Assembly (NCBI GenBank): GCA_903834835.1
Contig: CAILKO010000025.1
Location: forward strand, 62,001 to 126,000
Reading direction: 5' to 3'
Length of the DNA stretch: 64,000 nt
Source: an uncultured Pseudomonadota bacterium
GTDB taxonomy: Bacteria; Pseudomonadota; Gammaproteobacteria; Burkholderiales; SG8-39
In this document: positions 16,112 to 26,612 of the stretch, one piece after another
How positions within the stretch are numbered: the first letter of the stretch is position 1
Layout: every line of letters starts with the position of its first letter
The notes under the pieces: model-generated
What the model saw: the letters and a program-made list of their open reading frames with translations, nothing else
Databases searched by the model: none
Told to the model about the DNA's origin: nothing
Made by a program: the position numbers and the translations under genes

Positions 16112-17248
16112 TCAGACCTTCACCGGGAGCCGGACCACTCCGGTCCCGACAACGGAGAGTTCGTCGTTCTGATTGCGTCCCTCCTGCTCGATCTCCACGA
16201 GATGCTCGCCGTTCTCGACATACTTCCGCTTGACCCGTGCCTTGATGAACAGAATGTCGCCTTCCGGGTTGTGACGCCGCACCTGGGAATTCGACTTGCG
16301 CAGGAAACCGTCGTCGCCCATCCAGTTCGTGAGCTGGTGCGTGAGCCAGGACACGCGCTCGGGGCCGTAGTCGTAGGCGCCGGGGGCGCCGACCTCAAGC
16401 GCAAACTCTTCTTCCCAGTGCACGCGCTCAGGTACGTCGGGAATGCCGAAGCGGTTCTCGATGCCGAGACCCTGATGGACGTCGATCATTTTCCAGGCAA
16501 GCTTGTTGGCGCGTATGTAGAGGCCGCCCCAGCCCTGGGCATAGGCAATGAAGCCGGTGACTGTCATAGGCCCCTTGAGCAGTACGGGAAGCTCTTCGCC
16601 TTCCTTCACATCGCCCCAGTAGCGCGGCGTCGTTCCGCGAACTTCCTCGTTGCGGTAAAGCTTGTAGACCTCGGCCAGCTCTTCACGCGTGTAACGACGC
16701 GGGCCCTTGCCGCGCACATGGGTATATTTCGTGCCCTGTTCCGCCGCATGATTGCGCTCGGTCCGGAAGCACCAGCTGTCCGCTTCGGCCACCTTGTCAC
16801 CCTGCTGATTGAAGAAGTCGACGTGGTAGGTCTGCTGGATCGCGCGGCCCGCGAATCGGGTCTGATGCTCTACCAGGTCCTTGAGATAGGCCTCGGTGGA
16901 GATTTCGTCGTTGCGCTTCACATTCTTGTACCAGGTCCAGTTCGCACCCGACCACATCGCGTGTATGCCGGGCAGACCGCCCACGTAGCCGGAGACGATG
17001 CGGCTGGTCGAAAACAGAAAGCTGGGCAGCGCGATGATTCCTCCATGCGCACTTTTTGCCGCGTAGGCGGGATCACACCACAGGGGATTGTCGTCGCCGA
17101 TGCCGTGTGCATAGTGGCGGATGTTGTCGCGCGTCGCCTCGTGGCACCATGGCTCGAGCGTGTCACCGATCTTCACGCCAATGCGCCGGCGCAGCTCTTC
17201 CATCCCGGCTTCGGTGATGCGGGGAAACTCTCTGGGCGTCTTTGTCAT
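16112..17248 (-). CDS. MaoC/FAS1-like dehydratase (enoyl-CoA hydratase, double hotdog)
   Basis: A 378-residue double-hotdog protein. An N-terminal FAS1-like dehydratase half (HYAHGIGDDNPLWCD, with the hydratase D/N-x-N-P-x-H-like motif altered at the end) is followed by a MaoC-like C-terminal half. It hydrates or dehydrates 2-enoyl/3-hydroxyacyl-CoA thioesters in the cytoplasm. It lies between an acyl-CoA synthetase (21 bases upstream) and a CoA transferase, which supports a CoA-thioester pathway. The start follows GAGAGAAAG. The enzyme class is confident from architecture; the natural substrate is not determined. Confidence 0.85.
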   Translation of the reverse strand: MTKTPREFPRITEAGMEELRRRIGVKIGDTLEPWCHEATRDNIRHYAHGIGDDNPLWCDPAYAAKSAHGGIIALPSFLFSTSRIVSGYVGGLPGIHAMWSGANWTWYKNVKRNDEISTEAYLKDLVEHQTRFAGRAIQQTYHVDFFNQQGDKVAEADSWCFRTERNHAAEQGTKYTHVRGKGPRRYTREELAEVYKLYRNEEVRGTTPRYWGDVKEGEELPVLLKGPMTVTGFIAYAQGWGGLYIRANKLAWKMIDVHQGLGIENRFGIPDVPERVHWEEEFALEVGAPGAYDYGPERVSWLTHQLTNWMGDDGFLRKSNSQVRRHNPEGDILFIKARVKRKYVENGEHLVEIEQEGRNQNDELSVVGTGVVRLPVKV

Positions 17249-17269
17249 GTCTTTCTCTCTCGTGGAATT

Positions 17270-18826
17270 CTATGAAACGGCGGCGGCGTTCTTTTCCTGT
17301 TCGCGCAGCACCTTGCGGTTCACCTTGCCTGCGGGCGTCTTCGGCAACTCGGGAACGACCGCGATGTGCCGCGGATACTCATGCTGGCTCAGCTTGGTCC
17401 GGACCAGATCCTGGATCTCCTTCGTGAACGCTTCGCTCTGCGCGCGCGGGCTGACCACGAAAGCCTTGACCACCTGCCCGCGCAGTTCATCGGGAACGCC
17501 GATCGCAGCCGCCTCCTTCACATCCGGATGCGCGAGGATCGCGTTCTCGATCTCGACGGCACTCATGGTCCAGCCGGCCGAGATGATCACATCGTCGGCC
17601 CTGCCTGCATGATAGAAGTAGCCCTCGTCATCCACACGGCCCAGGTCGCGCGTAGGTATCCATTTGCCGCGACGTCGGATCATGAGCTGCCCCGTCACAC
17701 CGGCCGCACAGGGCGTGCCGTCATCGCTCTGTACCTGCACCTCGCCGCCGGGTGTGGGCTTGCCCAGCGAGCCGGACTTTACGGTGAAGTCCGCCGCGCC
17801 CGGATAGTTCACCAGCACCACCCCGATCTCGGTCGTGCCATACATGCTGCACACTTCCAGGCCGAAGGTCTCGCGCACGAAGCCGGCGGTTTCGGGATCG
17901 ATGGGTTCACCGGTGAAGGAGAGCTTCGTGAAAAAGTACTTGTACGCCGGACCGCGCCCGGAATTGCGCATCATGCGGTAGTGCGTGGCCGCAGCCGACA
18001 TATTGCTGAAGCGGTGATCGTGCAGCGCCCTCAGCAGGCGGTCCGGATCGAAGCGGCCTGCATAAGCGCCGATGGTGAGTCCGAGCGCAAGCGGCGCGAA
18101 GGTTCCGTGCCAGAGACCGTGCCCCCATGCGGGAGACGACGGGCAGATGAAGCGATCTCCGGGACGCAGGCCGGTACCGTAGAGCGCCGCCACCATGAGC
18201 GTGACAATCGTGCGGTGGCTGTGCTTCACGGCTTCGGGCAACTCGCGCGTCGTGCCCGAGGTGTACTGAAACACGGCGAGACTGTCCGCACGCGTCTCGA
18301 TCCGGAATTTCTCCGGCAGGCCGCGCAAGGTGGCAAACAGCATGTCGTCGAATACGACAACTCTCAGGCCGTCGATCGCGCGCGCATTCGCAGCGCTCTC
18401 CGGGCTGGCCACGAGCATCGCGGGCGTACAGTCCTGCACGCGCAAGCGCACGCCGTCCGGACCGAACAGCGTGAACAGGGGCACTGCGATCGCCCCGGCC
18501 TTCAGAGCGCCGAACATGGCCACATAGAAGGCGCGCGAAGGCTCCAGCATGATCGCCACCCTGTCGCCAGCCGCCACGCCGTTGGCTCGAAGGTAGTGAG
18601 CGAAGCGCGAAGAATCCGCCGAGAGTTCGTCGTAGCGGATGATTTCGTCACGGCCGTCTGCGTGCACCACGATCACGGCATCACGCCCGGAACTTGCGTG
18701 CCGGTCCACGCACTCGTGCGCGATGTTCAGAAACTCGGCGTTGCCGTCGAACAGCTCCCACAGCCTGTCCCGGGAAAAGTGCTCCAGGGCGTCGGCGTAG
18801 CTGGTGTAGTCCGTGAGCTTGGTCAT
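17270..18826 (-). CDS. AMP-dependent acyl-CoA synthetase
   Basis: A 518-residue adenylate-forming ligase activating a carboxylic acid to its CoA thioester. The ATP-binding signature appears as FQYTSGTTRELPEAVKHSH (normally T-S-G-T-T-G-x-P-K; here the Gly after TT is Arg). The A5-like SMYGTTEIG, the hinge GRADDVIISAGWTMSAVEIE and the terminal TPAGKVNRK lysine motif are also present. The start chosen is ATG 18826; the open frame continues to 18940, but that extension holds no family sequence and contains a candidate operator at 18898-18913. It heads the operon with MaoC hydratase and CoA transferase and follows an IclR regulator gene on the same strand. Confidence 0.9.
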   Translation of the reverse strand: MTKLTDYTSYADALEHFSRDRLWELFDGNAEFLNIAHECVDRHASSGRDAVIVVHADGRDEIIRYDELSADSSRFAHYLRANGVAAGDRVAIMLEPSRAFYVAMFGALKAGAIAVPLFTLFGPDGVRLRVQDCTPAMLVASPESAANARAIDGLRVVVFDDMLFATLRGLPEKFRIETRADSLAVFQYTSGTTRELPEAVKHSHRTIVTLMVAALYGTGLRPGDRFICPSSPAWGHGLWHGTFAPLALGLTIGAYAGRFDPDRLLRALHDHRFSNMSAAATHYRMMRNSGRGPAYKYFFTKLSFTGEPIDPETAGFVRETFGLEVCSMYGTTEIGVVLVNYPGAADFTVKSGSLGKPTPGGEVQVQSDDGTPCAAGVTGQLMIRRRGKWIPTRDLGRVDDEGYFYHAGRADDVIISAGWTMSAVEIENAILAHPDVKEAAAIGVPDELRGQVVKAFVVSPRAQSEAFTKEIQDLVRTKLSQHEYPRHIAVVPELPKTPAGKVNRKVLREQEKNAAAVS

Positions 18827-18897
18827 GCGTACGGTGCGGGGATCGGAAGTTGCCGATGATGCCGTTCCGCGCAATAAATTGTCAATTGGATCACCAG

Positions 18898-18913
18898 GTT
18901 GTATAGGTACAAC
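18898..18913. promoter_or_regulatory. Candidate IclR operator, copy 1
   Basis: GTTGTATAGGTACAAC: arms GTTGTA/TACAAC, so GTTGT-N6-ACAAC. It lies 72-87 bases before the acyl-CoA synthetase ATG and just past the stop of the IclR gene. The same half-sites and spacing recur at 19751-19766 immediately upstream of that IclR gene. Confidence 0.5.
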
Positions 18914-18940
18914 TTGCGACAGACGCAGACCTGCGTTCAA

Positions 18941-19738
18941 TCACCGCCGCGGAAGCATCATCAGCGCGAGACGGCCTGCCTCCTCCCGCATGTCCCCGGC
19001 GAGGGACGAGACCCTGCCGGCGTCCAGTTGCTCCGACAGCCCTGCACCGACCAGCGTATGCGTGATCCGCCCGGCGACGTTCAGTAGCGGCACCGCCACC
19101 ACGGTGACTCCGTTGATGTAGCGGTCCCGGTCCACGCTGTAGCCTTTGCGGCGCGCGAGCGCGACTTCCCGCTGCCAGGTCGGGAAATTCATGGGACGAC
19201 CCCAGCGCAGCATCCGGAACCGCCGTTCAAGCTGGGCGGCGCTCTGTTCACCATAGGCCGCAAACAACCGCCCCGTCGCGCTCACCAGCGAAGGAAATCG
19301 GCTGCCTACGTCCACATGCAGGCCGAAGGGCATGCGCGAGCGCGACAGCGCGAGCACGATCATGTACTCGCGGCTCTGAAGTTCCACCCCCATCGTGGTG
19401 ATACCCCAAGTGTGCGCCAGCCGATCCAGCACCGGCTGGACCAGCGTGGTGAATCCGCTGCGCTCAATGACGCTTCGCGCGAGGCTGAGCATGCCGCTGT
19501 CGAGCGCGTAGCGCTTCGTATCCGCGTCGACCTTCACCAGTCCCTCGGCCACGAGCACCCGAAGAATGTGAAGGCAGGTACTCGGCACCAGAGAGAGCGC
19601 CGTCGCAATGGCCTTTACGCCCAGTGGATCCCGGGAAGTACCGAGCAGCCGAAGTATCGCCACGGCCCGGGAGACCGCAGGGACCTGTCGCAGGCGCGGC
19701 TTTCGCGGGCCCGCCTTGCTTGTCGCTCCGGTTGCCAT
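18941..19738 (-). CDS. IclR family transcriptional regulator
   Basis: A 265-residue IclR regulator. The winged helix-turn-helix is about residues 25-85 (GVKAIATALSLVPSTCLHIL) and the C-terminal effector domain about 100-260 contains SRSRMPFGLHVDVGSRFPSLVSATGR. IclR proteins are tetrameric repressors or activators sensing small aromatic or aliphatic acids. It is transcribed toward the acyl-CoA synthetase operon 114 bases downstream and divergent from a second IclR gene. A 16-base palindrome 13-28 bases before its ATG suggests autoregulation. Known function ends at the family level; the effector is probably a substrate of the adjacent CoA pathway. Confidence 0.92.
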   Translation of the reverse strand: MATGATSKAGPRKPRLRQVPAVSRAVAILRLLGTSRDPLGVKAIATALSLVPSTCLHILRVLVAEGLVKVDADTKRYALDSGMLSLARSVIERSGFTTLVQPVLDRLAHTWGITTMGVELQSREYMIVLALSRSRMPFGLHVDVGSRFPSLVSATGRLFAAYGEQSAAQLERRFRMLRWGRPMNFPTWQREVALARRKGYSVDRDRYINGVTVVAVPLLNVAGRITHTLVGAGLSEQLDAGRVSSLAGDMREEAGRLALMMLPRR

Positions 19739-19750
19739 TCAGAATCCATT

Positions 19751-19766
19751 GTTGTCCCGGGACAAC
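19751..19766. promoter_or_regulatory. Candidate IclR operator, copy 2
   Basis: GTTGTCCCGGGACAAC is a perfect 16-base palindrome between the two divergent IclR genes, 13 bases from the minus-strand ATG and 95 from the plus-strand ATG. It shares GTTGT-N6-ACAAC with copy 1. Position suits autorepression of the first IclR gene. Confidence 0.55.
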
Positions 19767-19861
19767 GGATGATAGCGCGGGCACAGCGCCCATAGGAGCG
19801 GGGAGCGATCTGGGCTAGCATTCGCGCATCCACCGGAACCTGTCGACTGACTGGAAGCGCA

Positions 19862-20653
19862 ATGAAGACTCTTCATGGTCATGAGCGCGATAGCGACCAC
19901 CAGCTGGTCATGGCGCTCACCCGCGGATTCGACGTGCTGCGCTGCTATTCCGCGAGCGAACCGGTGCTGCAGGTGAACGAGATCGCGCGGCGCACCGGGA
20001 TACCCACCCCCACCGTCTCGCGCCTGACCTACACGCTCTCGCGACTGGGCTACCTGCAGCGCGTCGGTCTCGGCCGCTACCAGCTCGGCCCGGCAGTGCT
20101 GTCGATCGCCTATCCGCTGTTTGCCGCCACCAGCGTGCGCCGACTCGCGCGCCCGCTCATGGAGGAGCTCGCGTCCTATTGCGACGGTTCGGTGTCCATG
20201 GGCATCCGCGACCGCCTGAATGTCATCTTCATCGAATCCTGCCGCAGCACGATGGATTCAAATCCGCTCGTGCCGGACATCGGCATGGCCATACCGATCG
20301 CGCGCGGCACTTCGGGCAGCGCGCTGCTTGCCGCTTGCGCCGCACCGGAACGCGAGCAGGTGTCGAATCAGATCAAGGTCAAGACACCTGCGGATTTCGC
20401 GCTGTTCCGGGAGCGCTTCGACCAGGGCCTGCAAGAGATCGAGGCGCGCGGGTTCAGCGCCTCGCCCGCCGATCTCGACATGCAGGGTGTTTCAGTGAAC
20501 GTCCCGATGCGCTGCACGGGGGACGGCATACCGACGATGTTCAACTGCTCCATTGCCAGAACGAGCCCGAAGGCCCGCCAGCTGGAGGACGACATCGGCC
20601 CCCGGCTGGTGGAAATGGTAAGGAAAGTGGAAGCGGCGATCGCCCGGCGCTAG
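19862..20653 (+). CDS. IclR family transcriptional regulator
   Basis: A 263-residue IclR regulator distinct from its neighbour. The HTH is VNEIARRTGIPTPTVSRLTYTL (split by the turn) at about residues 38-60. The effector domain contains DGSVSMGIRDRLNVIFIESCR and ends with SPADLDMQGVSVNVP. It is divergent from the other IclR gene, with 123 bases between, and converges with the amidohydrolase gene at 20696. It could control the adjacent catabolic genes or a remote target; no palindrome closer to its own start was found besides the one at 19751. Confidence 0.92.
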   Translation: MKTLHGHERDSDHQLVMALTRGFDVLRCYSASEPVLQVNEIARRTGIPTPTVSRLTYTLSRLGYLQRVGLGRYQLGPAVLSIAYPLFAATSVRRLARPLMEELASYCDGSVSMGIRDRLNVIFIESCRSTMDSNPLVPDIGMAIPIARGTSGSALLAACAAPEREQVSNQIKVKTPADFALFRERFDQGLQEIEARGFSASPADLDMQGVSVNVPMRCTGDGIPTMFNCSIARTSPKARQLEDDIGPRLVEMVRKVEAAIARR

Positions 20654-20695
20654 AACCCGCCCCGCCACCGCGGGACGGGCGGCGTCCCCGCCCTG

Positions 20696-21751
20696 CTACT
20701 TCAGCCGTTTGGCCAGACGCGGCACGACCTTCAGAATGTTCTGATGGAAGATCCGGACCTTCTCTTCCTCGGAGAGGAACGGCAAGGCACCGATGATCGG
20801 AACCAGGTCATCCCCCGGCCGCCCGGTTTCCGGACGAATCGCCCGGCCCGACCCCGGTACCTCGCTGCCGAACAGCAGCCGCTGCGGCGTGCGCTGCTTG
20901 ATGGCTGCCTCGAGAAAGTTCAGGTCGTAGGCGCAAGTGTCATAGAAGAGGTTATTGCTGAGGTCCGTCTGCCCGAGGTGCGGGTCGGTCTTGAGAAAGC
21001 GGTCCAGTCCGCCGCCGCAATGGCAGATCACGATCTTCAGATTCGGGAACCGCTTGAAGACGTCGCTGTGCTGCAGGAACTGGTTCGCCAGGTACTGCTC
21101 GGTCGCGAACCCGAGCTGGTAGTTGTGCGGCACGCCGCGAAAGCGCGGATCGAGCGAATTCGTGCCGTGGACGATCAGCGGAATGTCCATCTTCTCGCAC
21201 TTCTCGTAGAGCGGATACCAGTAGGGCTCGTGCATGCCGGGCGTGGTGCGACGGCCTGCCGGGTCCGGACTCACATAGGCCGCCACGAAACCGAGGTCAT
21301 TCACGCAGCGCTCGAGCTCGGGAATGCAGTGCGAAAGGTCCTGCGCGCCGCTGATCTGGGGCAGCTGGGCCGCGCCGAAGAAACGGTCCGGGAAGTTGCG
21401 CACCTGCTTGTGGATGCAGTCGTTCACGAAGCGCGTCCAGGCGGGCAGCAGATGGGGCTCCATCCAGCCCATCATCAGGTAGGGGCGCGGGCCGATCACC
21501 TGCATGTCGATCTGCCGGTCGTCCAGCAGTTTGACGTGTTCGGTGTTGGTCTTCATGAAATCCTCGTCGCCGAGGCCGGCGCTCTCGCGATCCCGGATGT
21601 GGGCGTCAAACGCGTTGCCGGGCTTCTCGATGAACTCCAGCGGGCTCGGCCGCGCGGTGTTCGAGGCCATCATCGTCGCCACGAACGTGTGGATCGCGCC
21701 CGGCGCCGACATGTGGCCGTGAATATCCAGAACCTTTGTTCCCTTATACAT
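20696..21751 (-). CDS. Amidohydrolase, ACMSD-like decarboxylase family
   Basis: A 351-residue TIM-barrel metal-dependent amidohydrolase of the amidohydrolase-2/ACMSD group, which includes non-oxidative decarboxylases of aromatic and muconate acids. Metal ligands are visible as DIHGHM (H-x-H), LIVHGTNS and VICHCGGGLDRF. The strand-8 position, normally F-G-S-D-[YF]-P, reads LLFGSEVPG, so Glu replaces the catalytic/metal Asp; activity may be altered. It is a single gene on the minus strand, separated from the leucine-catabolism operon by 275 divergent bases. A decarboxylase role in aromatic acid breakdown is plausible but unproven. Confidence 0.87.
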   Translation of the reverse strand: MYKGTKVLDIHGHMSAPGAIHTFVATMMASNTARPSPLEFIEKPGNAFDAHIRDRESAGLGDEDFMKTNTEHVKLLDDRQIDMQVIGPRPYLMMGWMEPHLLPAWTRFVNDCIHKQVRNFPDRFFGAAQLPQISGAQDLSHCIPELERCVNDLGFVAAYVSPDPAGRRTTPGMHEPYWYPLYEKCEKMDIPLIVHGTNSLDPRFRGVPHNYQLGFATEQYLANQFLQHSDVFKRFPNLKIVICHCGGGLDRFLKTDPHLGQTDLSNNLFYDTCAYDLNFLEAAIKQRTPQRLLFGSEVPGSGRAIRPETGRPGDDLVPIIGALPFLSEEEKVRIFHQNILKVVPRLAKRLK

Positions 21752-22026
21752 ATCGAAATTCCCTCATCGCTAAGACCATCGTGACTGAAACGGGGGGCAC
21801 CCGGGCAGGGGTGCATGCTGCGGGCGCTGCGACCCGAAGAGCAAGGCGAAATTTAGCAGCAACCCGCCCCTGCCGCAGGCACGGCAGGCAGGCATTTCGA
21901 AAAACCGCAGGCGGGCGCGTTGCTCCGCGCGAGTGAGATGCCCGGTCCGGCTTGGCGATGTTCTAATTGGCCCTTTCCAGATCGATCCCGGATTCGACCG
22001 GGACGGGTACGGCGCGGAGGAACGGC

Positions 22027-23634
<1,608 letters not shown>

Positions 23635-23688
23635 TTGCCCGGTACATCGGCAAGCCACAGCGCAAACACACAAACGAACGGAATCCCC

Positions 23689-24510
23689 ATGTCCGAAACC
23701 ACGAATCCGGTGCTGGTCGAACAGCGCGGCGCCGTCGCCCACGTCAGCCTGAACCGGCCGGAACTGCGCAATGCCTTCGACGACACGCTGATCGCGACGC
23801 TCACGGACACGCTCCGCAGGCTCGCGTCCGACACCTCGGTACACGTACTGGTGCTGGGCGGCAGCGGCACTGCCTTCTGCGCCGGCGCCGATCTCAACTG
23901 GATGAAGCGCATGGCGGGCTATACACGCGAGCAGAACTACGAGGACGCGCTCGGCCTGGCGGGCATGCTGACTGTGCTGGCGCGCTTTCCGAAGCCGACC
24001 ATCGCGCGGGTGCACGGTCCGGCATTCGCGGGCGGCATGGGACTGGTGGCCGCCTGCGACATCGCGCTTGCCACCGCCAACGCGAGCTTCTGCCTCACCG
24101 AGGTGAAGCTCGGGCTCTCGCCGGCCACGATCAGCCCCTACGTGATCCGGGCCATCGGCGAGCGCGCCGCACGCCGCTACATGCTCACCGCCGAGCGCTT
24201 CGACGCCCATGAAGCGCATCGACTGGGCCTCGTATCGGAGGTGTTGCCCGCAGGCGATACTGCGGCGCTCGATGCACGGATCGGCGCACTGCTGGACGAA
24301 CTGCTTGCCGGCGGTGCCGGTGCCCAGCGTGAAATCAAGGAGCTGATCGACGCCGTCGCCGGCCGCACGGTCGACGATGCAGTGATCCGAGACACCGCGC
24401 GTCGCATTGCCGAGATCCGCGTCTCGGAGGAGGGCCGCGAAGGCATCGCAGCCTTCCTCGGCAAGCGCAAACCGACCTGGCTCGCGCCGGCGACCGGCGG
24501 AAAGCACTGA
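23689..24510 (+). CDS. liuC: Methylglutaconyl-CoA hydratase (enoyl-CoA hydratase family)
   Basis: A 273-residue crotonase-fold enzyme hydrating 3-methylglutaconyl-CoA to HMG-CoA. Oxyanion-hole segments are GSGTAFCAGADLNWMKRM and HGPAFAGGMGLVAACDIALA; the catalytic Glu pair region is FCLTEVKLGLSPATISPYV. The A-G-A-D-L-N-W-M-K-R-M block is typical of methylglutaconyl-CoA hydratases. The start is ATG 23689; an in-frame ATG at 23635 directly abuts the upstream stop and precedes no family sequence. It lies between the two MCC subunit genes, the canonical liu order B-C-D. Confidence 0.94.
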   Translation: MSETTNPVLVEQRGAVAHVSLNRPELRNAFDDTLIATLTDTLRRLASDTSVHVLVLGGSGTAFCAGADLNWMKRMAGYTREQNYEDALGLAGMLTVLARFPKPTIARVHGPAFAGGMGLVAACDIALATANASFCLTEVKLGLSPATISPYVIRAIGERAARRYMLTAERFDAHEAHRLGLVSEVLPAGDTAALDARIGALLDELLAGGAGAQREIKELIDAVAGRTVDDAVIRDTARRIAEIRVSEEGREGIAAFLGKRKPTWLAPATGGKH

Positions 24511-24514
24511 AGCC

Positions 24515-26557
24515 ATGTTCCATACACTCTTGATCGCAAATCGCGGTGAGATCGCCTGCCGCGTCATCCGCAGCGCGCAGCGCATGGGGCTGCGTGCCGT
24601 GGCGGTGTATTCAGAGGCCGATCAGGACGCATTGCACGTAAAGCTCGCCGATGCAGCCGTCTGTATCGGTCCCGCGCGCGCGGCCGAAAGCTACCTCGAT
24701 ATCGAGGCCATCCTTGCCGCAGCCAGACAGACCGGCTCCCAGGCCATCCATCCAGGCTACGGTTTTCTTTCCGAGAACGAGAATTTCGCCGCGGCCTGCG
24801 AAGCGGCCGGCATCGCCTTCGTCGGCCCCAGCGCGCGCGCGATCGCGGCCATGGGCGACAAGGCCGCCGCCAAGGCGCTGATGGAAAAGGCCGATGTGCC
24901 GCTCGTTCCCGGCTACCACGGCGACAACCAGGAACCTGACTTTCTGCTCGCACGCGCGCGCGACGCCGGTTTCCCGGTGCTGCTGAAGCCGGCGGCAGGC
25001 GGCGGCGGCAAGGGGATGCGCGTGGTGCGCGCTGCCGGAGAATTCAAGACGGCGCTCGCGGGCGCGAAGCGCGAGGCGGCTTCGTCCTTCGGCGATGATC
25101 GCATTCTCATCGAGCGCTTCCTCGAGCGCTCGCGCCATATCGAAGTCCAGGTGTTCGGCGACACGCAGGGCACGGTCGTGCACCTGTTCGAGCGCGACTG
25201 TTCGGTCCAGCGCCGCTACCAGAAGGTATTCGAAGAGGCGCCCGCCCCCGGCCTGGGCGCCGCCCAGCGCGAAGCGATGACCCGGGCCGCCGTGAATGCG
25301 GCAAGCGCGATCGGCTACACGGGCGCAGGCACGGTGGAATTCATCGCCGAGACTTCCGCAGACCGTCCGGGAGAACTGACCGGCAAGTTCTACTTCATGG
25401 AAATGAATACGCGCCTGCAGGTGGAGCATCCGGTGACCGAAATGATCACCGGCATCGATCTCGTCGAGTGGCAGCTGCGCGTCGCGGCGGGCGAGCCGCT
25501 GCCGCTTGCCCAGGAAGACATCCGCCGGAGCGGCCATGCGATCGAGGCACGGCTCTACGCGGAGCGCGCCGAGCGCGAATTCATGCCCTCCACGGGCCGG
25601 ATCGCGGCGCTCGCGCTGCCTGCCGGGGAAGCCGGATTGCGTGTCGATACCGGGGTGGAGACGGGCAGCGAAATCACCGCCTGGTACGACCCGATGATCG
25701 CGAAGCTGATCGCGCACGGCAAAGACCGCGCCGAGGCGCTTGCGCGGCTCGCGCGTGCGCTGCCGGACGTCTTCGTGGCCGGCGTGCACAGCAACGCCGC
25801 CTTCCTCGGCCGGATCGCGACCAGCGCGGCGTTCCGCGAGGCCGCGCTCGACACGACACTCATCGAGCGCGAGCGCGCCGCGATCTTCCCCGCGCCCGCT
25901 TCGCCCGGTATCGAGGTGCTCGCCGCAGCCGCCTGGGCGACGCTGCGTGACGAGGCAAGAGCGCACCCGGAAGCACACGACCCCCATTCCCCCTGGAACA
26001 TCCCGGACGGCTGGCGCATGAATCAGGACGCCGCGCACGAGTTCCTGTTCCTGGACAAGGACGCGGAGGATGCGCCCTGCACGCTGCAGCTTGTGTTTGC
26101 GGGCGGCGAAACCTTGCTGGTCGTCGACGGCGCACGCGCGCCGCTGTCGGTCACCGAACTGCCCGATGGCAGTCTGTCGTTGCGGCTGGGTGCACGCAGC
26201 TTCAAGGCGCGCGTTGCGCGCGAGGGCCGCATCCTGCATGTGCTCGCAGCCGGCGCGTCGCGTCGCCTTACCCTGAAGGACGACCTCGAAGCCGTGGACG
26301 CCGTGGCGGGAAGCGGATCGCTCGCCGCGCAGCTGCCCGGCAAGCTGGTGGCCGTGATGGTCGCAGCGGGCGACAAGGTATCCAGGGGCGATCCACTGCT
26401 CGTCATCGAGGCGATGAAAATGGAACACACGCTGAGCGCGCCGCGCGACGGTCGCATTGCAGAGGTCTACTTCCGCACTGGTGACGCGGTTGCCGAAGGC
26501 GCCCAGCTGCTGCGGCTGGAAGACGAACAGGGCGGCGGCAAGGCCGATTTCGGCTAG
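24515..26557 (+). CDS. liuD: Methylcrotonyl-CoA carboxylase, biotin-containing (alpha) subunit
   Basis: A 680-residue protein with biotin carboxylase domain at residues 1-450 (LIANRGEIACRVIRSA; ATP-grasp loop KPAAGGGGKGMRVV; EMNTRLQVEHPVTE), a BT linker region, and C-terminal biotin carboxyl carrier domain with the biotinyl lysine in VIEAMKMEHTL. It carboxylates biotin with bicarbonate and ATP and partners with the beta subunit at 22027. ATG 24515 lies four bases after the hydratase stop; upstream in-frame ATGs are inside the hydratase gene. Confidence 0.95.
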   Translation: MFHTLLIANRGEIACRVIRSAQRMGLRAVAVYSEADQDALHVKLADAAVCIGPARAAESYLDIEAILAAARQTGSQAIHPGYGFLSENENFAAACEAAGIAFVGPSARAIAAMGDKAAAKALMEKADVPLVPGYHGDNQEPDFLLARARDAGFPVLLKPAAGGGGKGMRVVRAAGEFKTALAGAKREAASSFGDDRILIERFLERSRHIEVQVFGDTQGTVVHLFERDCSVQRRYQKVFEEAPAPGLGAAQREAMTRAAVNAASAIGYTGAGTVEFIAETSADRPGELTGKFYFMEMNTRLQVEHPVTEMITGIDLVEWQLRVAAGEPLPLAQEDIRRSGHAIEARLYAERAEREFMPSTGRIAALALPAGEAGLRVDTGVETGSEITAWYDPMIAKLIAHGKDRAEALARLARALPDVFVAGVHSNAAFLGRIATSAAFREAALDTTLIERERAAIFPAPASPGIEVLAAAAWATLRDEARAHPEAHDPHSPWNIPDGWRMNQDAAHEFLFLDKDAEDAPCTLQLVFAGGETLLVVDGARAPLSVTELPDGSLSLRLGARSFKARVAREGRILHVLAAGASRRLTLKDDLEAVDAVAGSGSLAAQLPGKLVAVMVAAGDKVSRGDPLLVIEAMKMEHTLSAPRDGRIAEVYFRTGDAVAEGAQLLRLEDEQGGGKADFG

Positions 26558-26612
26558 CATTCCGGCCCTGACCCGGGCTGCGGCCCGACCCCGGCATCCA
26601 GAAGGAGATTCC

